From Pseudomonas marginalis (GTDB lineage: Bacteria > Pseudomonadota > Gammaproteobacteria > Pseudomonadales > Pseudomonadaceae), in the NCBI RefSeq assembly GCF_900105325.1, contig NZ_FNSU01000003.1, forward strand, positions 4,291,501 to 4,355,500: a DNA stretch of 64,000 nt, in the 5' to 3' direction. The notes under the pieces were generated by a model, which ran no database searches, was not told where the DNA came from, and was given only the letters and a program-made list of their open reading frames with translations. The first letter of the stretch is position 1. Every line of letters begins with the position of its first letter. The position numbers and the translations under genes are program-made. This document shows positions 28,501 through 36,500 of this stretch, piece after piece.

Positions 28501-30122
28501 AGCAAAGCGCGGATTACGAAGCGGCACTGCAACACCTCAAGACCCTGAGTGTGTTCACCCCGGTCCCCGACTACCAGCAAAAAGCCCTGGGTTATATAAG
28601 AGCGCAACTGGAGCTTACCGAAGCAGCGATCAGGGAGGCCCAGACCACCTTCACCCCCCAGCTCAGGGTCGTGCTTGACCAGCTCGAACACCCCGACACC
28701 CGGCACCCGGCGCGGTACGTCGAAGACGCGCGACAAATGACCGAGATGAGTGAAGACATGATCACGCGCCTGGACTACACCCATGCACGCTTCACTCAAC
28801 TCAAGACCCTGGCCAGAGAGGGCGTGCAGTTGATCCAGAGCGCCAGGAAAAAACTGCCGGCCTACACCAGCATCGACCTCAAGGCCCTGCAGATAACCCT
28901 GGCGCGCAGGTTGTGCCTGCCGGAGGACAGCGCGACCCGTGCACCCCAGGCCTGGGCCAACCTCAATGAGATTGTCGACAACGCCGATCTGTCGGTCCAG
29001 GCCCTGCGCGACACCCTCAACGAACGCAGCGAGGCGCGGCTGGACGAACGCATCGAATCCCTGAGCAGCCTGATCGAACAATTCAAGGTCCTTGACGAGC
29101 GCCTGGAGGACTTCTCCCAGGAGTTTTCCAGCCTGACCCACCTCTCCCCGCTGGAACGCCTGCGCAAACAGGTCAAGGATTTCTCCAGGCAGGCCTTGAC
29201 TCATCTGTCCCAACTGCACGCTGAGCGGGACATCCTGCGCAACCGGCCCACCCCTCCACCGACGCCCCCCAAGCCCTTGAAGAAATTCATCCATACCCGT
29301 TACAACGGCGTGATGATCGGCGAGCCCCGCCTGACGGCGGTCGGCCTTGAAACTGACCTGGTGGATATCAAGTCACCGCTGACCCGGCAGGTCATTGCCA
29401 CCTTCCATGAGAAAAGCCCCAACGTCTGGGTGCAACGGCTGAGCCCTGCACACACCGAGCAGGCGGTGCCCGAGCTTCAAGCCAGCCTCGGGCAGGGCCG
29501 CACGCTGCTGGACGGTTTGCCCGCGTTCAGGCAACGGGCCATCGAGCAAACACGCCAAGCCGGGCGCACCGCCGTCGGCATCGAATACCTGTACCACCGT
29601 CACGCGTTGCGGCTGGAAGAGACCAACCGGCACATCGAGCAGGCCCTGGCCGACAGCACCCTCACAGCCGATCAAACCCAATCGGCAACCGCCCTTGGCA
29701 AGCAGCTCAACGACGCCGCGCAGGACCTGTACCGACGCGCATCCGAAAGCATGACGCGCATGATCAAGCATCAGCCCCCAACCACCAAAGGCGTCGAATG
29801 GCTGAGCGAGCGCGACGAGATCGTCATCAAGAAATCCGTGAGGCGTCGCCGGCTCAAAAGCAGCACGCCGGACTACCTGGACGAATACATCATCACCGAG
29901 CGCGCGACCCATCAAGTGCTCTGGTACGCGCACTTTCATTATTCGACCGACTGGACGCCTGCCAAGGCCTACCTCAGCGCACGGTTGAAAACCACCCATG
30001 AATATCGACAAGGCTCGGCGGCCGACTCGGTCAAAGGCCTGAACGAGCAGCAGCAAATCGACTATTACCGCAGCGAGATCAGCCTGGAGGCGGCCAAACG
30101 GCTATTTTTTGACCACAAGTAG
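25560..30122 (+). CDS. giant DUF6543 (dermonecrotic-toxin-like) family protein A
   Basis: Protein of 1520 residues, paralogous along its whole length to the protein at 33541-38154. No signal peptide. Visible regions: a conserved N-terminal block (1-580) ending in the family hallmark GPCLLYRPLFTPALVQYPSP (near 580); a hydrophobic hairpin (about 707-777); a beta-rich block ending WFVDTRLRLRGGG (near 910); a long charged alpha-helical, coiled-coil-like segment (about 925-1220); a proline-rich hinge (RPTPPPTPPKP, near 1226); and a C-terminal domain containing DEY...VLWYAHFHY. These are traits I associate with DUF6543 proteins of Pseudomonas, regarded as candidate toxins. No catalytic motif, LRR or E3-ligase domain is seen. 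Base composition is like the neighbours. AGGGATG precedes the ATG. Function unproven. Confidence 0.8.
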   Translation: MTTPISIASQQPLELLTQLLTGPSFREVAAVLLRQALQARYPTLAIDPDICLIGTPGWEIIDEQACATTTAYRTLSDSLTDQAVLGEPTLYIEGEHFLTQQPLTEPPTHLPVRIGDIAHLLNTLAPVMLAAWQEQQLAFWNKSNGSGPHWHQLSNSLRGVWNVRQAPGWNESDCAMARQLFHAPTYDVRRLDDPYTSHAYLLDIDQVDGAQVTHLNRLALSVLIGKQAGRDVILTHSLLKGYEKFTSLAQLGRSLPARLDTSAPRTQLQWRLFEPDGNFFDHQACSLIALQVEAIGSLDFSDLRHPDTAAPPGATELATGPGPDREWYQQALPGWLQEASTSDLNFYARHLKDLASLNSSTGGKSYQDDIPPIEQYALNHLKAEILNDHPQAGALALDTLTLKVQQPVVWGTFTVPGMTETTTFNLAELALHNLIAIPVGNKTLQLHNGQNLPDWLTVEYIESLVSRVDIGQNYPALIKSKLLEMPREASSRKNLYIQHLRIQLPLLALQGKIQQQDGIDDCGYRYVATLMQADASDHTVDGQTIVMRPLAFIPQRRGDATADEVENMYVIGPQDPAAGPCLLYRPLFTPALVQYPSPANLMYAIAQSPDLRRSVLAWLPDSARDAYANYVFPGALPSPWAVADFLVDASTLETMSGPIGLGKDPLKGDLLAGLFEANAQALVKLADRQSTSNTENRWATLKQTGWTLLNAALPFTSPSVATGLWIWQVVDQLQQFVGATEQDDTAVQWTTFTDVLLNLSMAITLHISTRLRPRGARPERESRPTEPSAGQRVEIKQLGAIAGNESPAGHTPLLHTSGALNHSPATLGRVLDRFKVSQPGAASSVDTRPGPTRHLTRVAERFYAQVGERWFEVSADDEGNVVIIDPRQPDRTGPPLIHNAAGQWFVDTRLRLRGGGPKRMLNKAEAEATLKAAEVRAKLEAFENAKKTAQRALQQARQAMTDVSGNAAEVKRQHYMDTLDQQSADYEAALQHLKTLSVFTPVPDYQQKALGYIRAQLELTEAAIREAQTTFTPQLRVVLDQLEHPDTRHPARYVEDARQMTEMSEDMITRLDYTHARFTQLKTLAREGVQLIQSARKKLPAYTSIDLKALQITLARRLCLPEDSATRAPQAWANLNEIVDNADLSVQALRDTLNERSEARLDERIESLSSLIEQFKVLDERLEDFSQEFSSLTHLSPLERLRKQVKDFSRQALTHLSQLHAERDILRNRPTPPPTPPKPLKKFIHTRYNGVMIGEPRLTAVGLETDLVDIKSPLTRQVIATFHEKSPNVWVQRLSPAHTEQAVPELQASLGQGRTLLDGLPAFRQRAIEQTRQAGRTAVGIEYLYHRHALRLEETNRHIEQALADSTLTADQTQSATALGKQLNDAAQDLYRRASESMTRMIKHQPPTTKGVEWLSERDEIVIKKSVRRRRLKSSTPDYLDEYIITERATHQVLWYAHFHYSTDWTPAKAYLSARLKTTHEYRQGSAADSVKGLNEQQQIDYYRSEISLEAAKRLFFDHK

Positions 30123-30170
30123 GCGGCACACTCCTTGCTGCCTCTGGGCAAACCCTGGCAGGACTCCCCC

Positions 30171-31163
30171 ATGCTGCACTCGCACCTGACTACGCTCAAC
30201 GCCGTCTCCCTGGTACTCGACACCTTCAGGGCCGAGGGCGTGAGCCGCGACGTGCTGCTGGCCGGTAGCGGTATCTGCGGCGCCGACCTGAACCGCGCCG
30301 ACACGCGCATCACCACCAACCAGGAGATGCGCGTGTGTGCCAATGCCGTGGCCCTGCGCCGCGATATCGGCCTGGAGTTGGGCCGGCGCATGCACGTGTC
30401 ATCCTACGGCATGCTCGGCTACGCGCTGCTGACCAGTGCCACCTTCGGTGACGCTTTGCGCCTGGCCCTGCGCTATCCGGCGCTGTTGGGAACACTTTTC
30501 GAGCTGAGCCTGGAAGACGACGGCCAGCGCATCTGGTTCACCGCCGACGGGTATCGGGAAAACCCGGCGCTGGCCACCTTCAATGTCGAGTTCTGCCTGG
30601 TGTCGTTGAAGGTCATCTGTGACGATCTGCTGGGCCATGCCCTGCCGTTGCTCGGTGCGCGTTTCGAACACCGCGCCCCCGACTATCGCGCACGCTATGC
30701 CGAGCACTTCGATTGCCCTCTTGCCTTCGCTGCCAGCGCCAATGCCTTCGCTTTCGACCGGCGCTGGCTCGACCAGCCGTTGCCGCTGGCCGACCCCATC
30801 ACCCACCGCGCCATGGCCGAGCGCTGCCGCAAACAGAACACCGAATTCACCGGGCGCCAGGCCTGGCTCGGCCGGGTACGCCAATTGCTGGCCGCCCAAT
30901 TGAACGCCGCCCCCGGCATCGATGGCCTGGCCGGGCAGATGAACTGTTCGCCGCGCACCTTGCGCCGGCATCTGCATGACCTGGGTTGCAGCTATCAGGA
31001 ACTGCTGGACGAGTTACGCTTCGAGCGGGCCAAGCAGTTGCTGGGCGAGGACCAACTGCCGATCTATCGCATCGCCGAACAGTTAGGCTTCAGTGAAACC
31101 GCAAGTTTCAGGCACGCCTTCGTACGCTGGAGCGGCGTGGCACCGAGTCAGTTCCGCGCTTGA
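30171..31163 (+). CDS. AraC-family regulator (Arabinose_bd/OruR type)
   Basis: Transcription regulator of 330 residues. The N-terminal two thirds is the PF12625-like ligand domain (SSYGMLGYALLTSATFGDAL is characteristic). The C-terminal AraC domain has two helix-turn-helix units: GLAGQMNCSPRTLRRHLHDL and IYRIAEQLGFSETASFRHAF, followed by WSGVAPSQFR. It stands 139 bases before the acetylpolyamine amidohydrolase on the same strand, so it is the likely local regulator, possibly sensing a polyamine; that is inference. The ATG at 30171 has AGGA upstream; the frame is open from 30135. Confidence 0.88.
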   Translation: MLHSHLTTLNAVSLVLDTFRAEGVSRDVLLAGSGICGADLNRADTRITTNQEMRVCANAVALRRDIGLELGRRMHVSSYGMLGYALLTSATFGDALRLALRYPALLGTLFELSLEDDGQRIWFTADGYRENPALATFNVEFCLVSLKVICDDLLGHALPLLGARFEHRAPDYRARYAEHFDCPLAFAASANAFAFDRRWLDQPLPLADPITHRAMAERCRKQNTEFTGRQAWLGRVRQLLAAQLNAAPGIDGLAGQMNCSPRTLRRHLHDLGCSYQELLDELRFERAKQLLGEDQLPIYRIAEQLGFSETASFRHAFVRWSGVAPSQFRA

Positions 31164-31295
31164 GTCGCGTGCCCCCACATGGGGCGAATAACGGACACAG
31201 GCTTTGGCCATATTTATCCCCTTTTGGCCGCTCCTGCCGTTCTCCAAACCTGCCCACGCCGCAACACTGCAAGGCATCCCAAGCAGCCTGCGGAG

Positions 31296-31303
31296 AACAA
31301 CAA
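31296..31303 (+). promoter_or_regulatory. Hfq/Crc A-rich (CA) motif at the amidohydrolase start
   Basis: AACAACAA, a perfect AAYAAYAA match, lies between the Shine-Dalgarno GGAG and the ATG at 31303. In Pseudomonas, Hfq with Crc binds such motifs to block translation of catabolic genes while preferred carbon sources are present. Confidence 0.55.
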
Positions 31304-32337
31304 TGCTGACGATCTATTCGGACGATCATCATCTGCACCACGGCCGTTGTGAATTGATGGACGGGCAATTGATGCCCTGCTTCGAAATGCCCGCCCGCGC
31401 CGACCATGTGCTGCAGCGGGTCAAGGACCGCCAGCTCGGCCCGGTGCAAGCCCCGCAGGACTTTGACCTGGCCCCCTTGCAGCGCATCCACAGCCGCGAG
31501 TACCTGGATTTTTTCAAAGGTGCCTGGGCCCGTTGGCTCGAGTTCGGCCAAGACGGCGACCTGCTGCCCTATACCTGGCCCGCCCGCACCCTGCGCGCCG
31601 TCATGCCCACCAGCCTGCACGGCCAGTTGGGTTACTACAGCTTCGACGGCGGCGCGCCGATTACCGCCGGCACCTGGCAGGCAGCCTACAGTGCGGCGCA
31701 GGTGGCGCTGACCGCGCAACGGGCGATCCAGCAAGGCGCCCACAGTGCCTTCGCGCTGTGCCGGCCACCGGGACACCACGCCGCCAGCGACTTGATGGGC
31801 GGTTATTGCTACCTCAATAACGCCGCCATCGCCGCCCAGGCATTTCTCGATCACGGCCACAGGAAGGTTGCGATCCTCGACGTGGATTACCACCACGGTA
31901 ACGGCACCCAATCGATTTTCTATGAGCGCAGTGACGTGCTCTTTACCTCGATCCACGGGCACCCGGAAGCCGAGTTTCCGTTTTTTCTCGGCTATGCCGA
32001 TGAGCGGGGCGACGGGGCCGGAGAGGGTTTCAACTTTAACTATCCGTTGCCGGCCGGTTCGGGCTGGGACACCTGGAGCGCCGCACTGGAACAGGCTTGC
32101 CAGGCGATTGAGGGCTACGGCGCCGACGTCATTGTGGTGTCCCTGGGCGTCGATACGTTCAAGGACGACCCCATCTCGCAGTTCAAGCTCGACAGCCCCG
32201 ACTACCTGGCCATGGGCAAGCGTATCGCCCGCCTGGGCAAGCCGACGCTGTTCGTGATGGAAGGCGGTTACGCGGTGGAAGAAATCGGCATCAATGCCGT
32301 CAACGTTCTCGAAGGTTTTGAAGGGGCAGTCGAATGA
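31303..32337 (+). CDS. acetylpolyamine amidohydrolase (histone-deacetylase family)
   Basis: Zinc deacetylase of 344 residues that removes acetyl groups from acetylated polyamines such as acetylputrescine and acetylcadaverine. The catalytic set stands at the positions known for Mycoplana ramosa acetylpolyamine amidohydrolase: H158/H159 (RPPGHHAA), zinc ligands D195 and H197 (LDVDYHHGNG), D284 (SLGVDTFKDDP) and Y323 (MEGGYAVEE). This agreement also supports the ATG at 31303. The N-terminus MLTIYSDDHHLHHGRCELMD is that of P. aeruginosa AphA/AphB. The gene overlaps the polyamine-binding-protein gene by four bases (ATGA), as in the PA1409-PA1410 pair. An Hfq/Crc motif covers the start. Confidence 0.94.
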   Translation: MLTIYSDDHHLHHGRCELMDGQLMPCFEMPARADHVLQRVKDRQLGPVQAPQDFDLAPLQRIHSREYLDFFKGAWARWLEFGQDGDLLPYTWPARTLRAVMPTSLHGQLGYYSFDGGAPITAGTWQAAYSAAQVALTAQRAIQQGAHSAFALCRPPGHHAASDLMGGYCYLNNAAIAAQAFLDHGHRKVAILDVDYHHGNGTQSIFYERSDVLFTSIHGHPEAEFPFFLGYADERGDGAGEGFNFNYPLPAGSGWDTWSAALEQACQAIEGYGADVIVVSLGVDTFKDDPISQFKLDSPDYLAMGKRIARLGKPTLFVMEGGYAVEEIGINAVNVLEGFEGAVE

Positions 32338-33425
32338 ATCTGTTCAAGTCGCTTGTGCTCTGCGCCGCCGTATTAAGCACCGCCGCGCACGCTGAAGAAA
32401 AAAACCTGCGGGTCTACAACTGGTTCGACTACATCACCCCCAAGGCCCTGGAAGACTTCAAGGCCCAAAACCCGTCGATCAAACTGGTCTACGACATCTT
32501 CGACACCAACGAAGCCCTGGAAGCCAAGCTACTCACCGGTAATTCCGGCTATGACGTGGTGGTGCCGTCCAACGTGTTCCTGGCCAAACAGATCGAGGCC
32601 GGTGTGTTCCAGGCCCTGGACCGCAGCCAGTTGCCGAACTGGAACCACCTCGATCCCAAGTTGATGAAGCTGATCGAGGCCAACGACCCGGGCAACAAAT
32701 TCGCCGTGCCCTACATGTACGGCACCATCCTGATTGGTTTCAATCCCGACAAGGTCAAGGCCGCGCTGGGCGCAGATGCACCGGTGGACAGCTGGGACCT
32801 GATCTTCAAGGAGGAGAACATCAGCAAGCTCAAGCAATGCGGCGTGGCACTGCTGGATTCACCCTCGGAGATCCTGCCCCTGGCCTTGCAGCACCTGGGC
32901 CTGGACCCCAACAGCAACAACCCCAAGGACTATGAAAAAGCCGAAGCCTTGCTGCTGAAGATCCGCCCGTACATCACCTACTTCCACTCCTCCAAGTACA
33001 TGGCCGATATCGCCAACGGCGACATCTGCGTCGCCGTCGGCTACTCCGGCAGCTTCTCCCAGGCCGCCAACCGCGCCAAGGAGGCCAGGAACGGCGTGAT
33101 CGTAGACATGCGCCTGCCCAAGGAAGGCGCGCCGATCTGGTTCGACATGCTCGCCATTCCCAAGGGCGCGAAGAACCCCCAGGACGCCTACACCTTCATC
33201 AACTACCTGCTGCAACCGCACGTCATTGCGCCGATCAGTGATTTTGTCGGCTACCCCAATCCCAACAAAGACGCTACCGGGCAGGTGGACCCGGCGATCC
33301 GCAACAATCCCAACCTGTACCCCACCGAAGCCGCGATGGCCACGCTCTATACCTTGAAACCTCTGGGACGTGACGCCGAACGCGCCAGGACCCGCGCCTG
33401 GTCCAGGATCAAGTCCGGGACCTGA
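32334..33425 (+). CDS. periplasmic polyamine-binding protein (PotF/SpuD family)
   Basis: Solute-binding protein of 363 residues for an ABC polyamine importer. A signal peptide (MNLFKSLVLCAAVLSTAAHA) is followed by the PotF/PotD signature LRVYNWFDYITPKALEDF and the binding-site segments SGYDVVVPSNVFLAKQIEAG and VGYSGSFSQAANRAKEA. The ATG overlaps the amidohydrolase stop, implying translational coupling; the likely ligand is an acetylpolyamine or polyamine. No permease or ATPase genes are adjacent, so it must use components encoded elsewhere or act alone as a sensor. A GC hairpin follows. Confidence 0.92.
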   Translation: MNLFKSLVLCAAVLSTAAHAEEKNLRVYNWFDYITPKALEDFKAQNPSIKLVYDIFDTNEALEAKLLTGNSGYDVVVPSNVFLAKQIEAGVFQALDRSQLPNWNHLDPKLMKLIEANDPGNKFAVPYMYGTILIGFNPDKVKAALGADAPVDSWDLIFKEENISKLKQCGVALLDSPSEILPLALQHLGLDPNSNNPKDYEKAEALLLKIRPYITYFHSSKYMADIANGDICVAVGYSGSFSQAANRAKEARNGVIVDMRLPKEGAPIWFDMLAIPKGAKNPQDAYTFINYLLQPHVIAPISDFVGYPNPNKDATGQVDPAIRNNPNLYPTEAAMATLYTLKPLGRDAERARTRAWSRIKSGT

Positions 33426-33432
33426 GCAAATG

Positions 33433-33458
33433 TGGCCGGGAAGTGCGCTTCCCGGCCA
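33433..33458 (+). terminator. hairpin after the polyamine-binding-protein gene
   Basis: TGGCCGGGAAG and CTTCCCGGCCA form a perfect 11-bp stem with loop TGCG, eight bases after the stop. There is no clear T-tract. Confidence 0.6.
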
Positions 33459-33540
33459 TGATGACTTATCTACCGACCGCCCGGCCGCAGCGCCAATTAC
33501 CTTGCAGCTCTTCATGCCGACCTAGGCCAAGGAGCTGCAG

Positions 33541-36500
33541 ATGCCCAACGATTCACCCCCTAGCAACAATCGCCCGCCCAGCAGCTATGAGCTGCTGACG
33601 CAACTGAGCGTCGGCCCGTCGATCCGCGACGTTGCCGCCAACCTGTTGCGTTCGTCCCTCATGGAGCAATACCCGACACTCGCTATCGACCCTGACCTGG
33701 CCATGGTCATCACGCCGCACTGGCGCATCGTTGGCGATGTCATCCAATCCGCACCCGCCACCGCGCAATCGCTGACCTCGGTGCTGGCCAACCAGGCCCT
33801 GGCGCCCGAGCCGGTGATCTATATCGACGGCGAACACTTCCTCACCCTGGAGCCCGAGGCCAAGCCCGCCGTGCACCTGCCGGTGCAGATCGATGCCATT
33901 GCGCGGCTGATCAATGAGCTGGCGGCGCTGATCTTTACCGCCTTCCAGGAGCAGCAACTTGACTACTGGAACGCTTCCAACGGCCTGGCGGGCCCACGCT
34001 GGCAAACACTTTCCCATTCCCTGCGCAACGTGTGGAACGTCACCGCGCAGGACGGCTGGGATGAACACGATTGCGCCATGGCCAGGACGTTGTTCCACTT
34101 TCCGGACCGGGCCAAGCGTCGGAACTTCGACACATTCCAGACGCACGCTTACCTGATCGATATAGATGGACTTAAAAACAACCGCTCCACTCACGTCGGC
34201 CTGTCGGATATCGCGGTGCTGATCGGGGTACATGAGCAACGCCAGCGGGTCCTGACGTATTCGCTGATCAACGGCTACGAGAAATTCGAGTCACTGCAAA
34301 AGCTCGGCGAAGCCTTGCCCGCGGCACTGACTCAAGCGGAGGGGGAGGTAACCGTGCAATGGCGATTGTACGAACCCGCCGGGGATTTTTTCGACAGCCT
34401 GGCGTGCAACCTGATCGCCCTGCAATTGCAGGCCATCGGATCAATTGGCTCCGCCGACCTTGAAGCCCCCGCCACGGCTGCCGTCACCGGCCAGGCCGTC
34501 GCGCGCATCCTGCCGGTGATTGAAGACTTGAGCGATCACTCATTGTCGAGCATCCGCCAGATCCACGAGCAACTTCCCGACTGGCTTGCCAATGCCTCGG
34601 ATCTGGACGTATCGACCTACAGCCGTTATGTGATCGAGCTGGCCGAACTGCATACCCACAACCACGGGCAGTCTTTCCAGGACGGTATCCCGCCGATCCG
34701 CGACTACGCCAGGCAGCAACTGCAAAACCGGATCAAGGCCCATGCAAATGGCGCGAGCCTGAACCTGGACAAGATAGAGATCAGCATCGAGAGCCCGGTG
34801 GTCTGGGGCACCTTCGTGCTGCCCGGAACCACTGACATCACCCGGCGCAGCCTGATCGACCTGGCCCTGGAAAACCTCACCGGGCTGCCCACCGGTACGC
34901 CCAGCGTGCACTACAACGGCGGCGAGGGGCCGCAATGGCTGACGTACAACTACCTCAAGGACGTGATCGAAACCCTCGACATCGGTGAACGCTACCCGAC
35001 GCTGATCAAACACACCTTGCTCGACGACCCCGTTCAATCAAGGCGCCGGCAAACCCTCTACACCTCGCACTTGCGGGTGCAACTGCCACTGCTGGCCTTG
35101 CAGTGGAAGATCCAGGGCCTGCACGGCATCGATGATCGCGGTTATCGCTATATCGCTGCCGCGGTGCAGGCACACGTCCATGAACGGCAGGTCGAGGGAC
35201 AAGAGATCGTCATCCGGCGCCTGGCGTTCATTCCAACCCTGCGCACCAGCCAGGCGCAGGATGGGGTGGCGAATATGTTTGTGATCGGCCCCCGCGACCA
35301 CACCCAAGGCCCGTGCCTGTTGTACCGCCCACTGCTGGAGCCAGTGCTGATCCAGTACCCGTCACGGCAAAACCTGTTGTACGCCATCAAGCATCACCGC
35401 ACCCTGCGCGACTCGGTACTGGCCTGGCTGGCCGAAGATGTGCGCTTCAACTACGAGCAGTATGTCTTCCCTGCCGCATTACCTTCGCCGTGGACCGTGG
35501 TGCGCGGGTTGGTGGAGCCGCAAGTGGTGGTGCAAATGAGCGGCCCCCTGGCCTTGAGCAACGAAGTGATGGGCAACGACAGCCTGGCGACGCTGTTCAG
35601 GGACAACGCCAACGCGATGGTTGAATTGGCGACGCGGCAATCGGTGTCCAACGCCCAGAAACGCTGGGCAAGCTATCGAGAAGCCGGCTGGCTGATTTTC
35701 AGCGCGGCGTTGCCATTCATAGGCCGCACCGTGGGCATCGCGGCCTGGATCTGGCAAATCATGGACGACCTGCAGGCGACCGCCCAGGCGGAGCCGGAGC
35801 CTGACGGGCAGGTGTCCTGGACAGCCCAGGTGGATCTGCTGCTCAACCTGGGCATGGCCCTGGTGCTGCACGTCGCCCTGCGCCATCCGCCGCTGCGAAA
35901 GACGCCCAAGGCCACGTTGCCGAAACATGAAGCCACCCCGACCCAAGCGCCTGAAACCAGACTGCCGCCGGAGCGCCGGATCCCCGTGATGCGCCGCCCC
36001 GACTTGCCCGACGCCGAACCGCCCGCTCGCCATCAAGGCCCGCTGTACAACAGCGGCGCACTCCAACGCTCTCCGACAAGCCTGGGGGCCACGTTGGATC
36101 GCTTCAAAGTGGCCAGGCCCGACGGGCTGGGGGAAGCCGTCAAGGAAACAGGGCCGCACCTGCATCTCTGTGCGCTTGCCGATAAATGGTACGCGCCGGT
36201 GGGCGCACGCTGGTTCGAGGTGGCGGTGGATGAAAACGACAATGTCATGATCGTCGATCCGGGCCGCCCCACTCACGTCGGCCCGCTGCTGGTGAGCAAC
36301 CTGGCCGGGCAATGGTTTGTCGACACTCGCCTGCGCCTGCGCGGTGCCGGTTTCAGGAATCGCCGGCAATCGGCTCGCGGCAAGGCACCTTCGCGGATCA
36401 CCGACCTCCGGCAGAAACTCAACCAATTCGATGCTGACGAACGGCGCGGGCAAGCTGAAGTCGCCCAGGCCCACGCCGCGATAGACCCGGTGCCCGGGCC

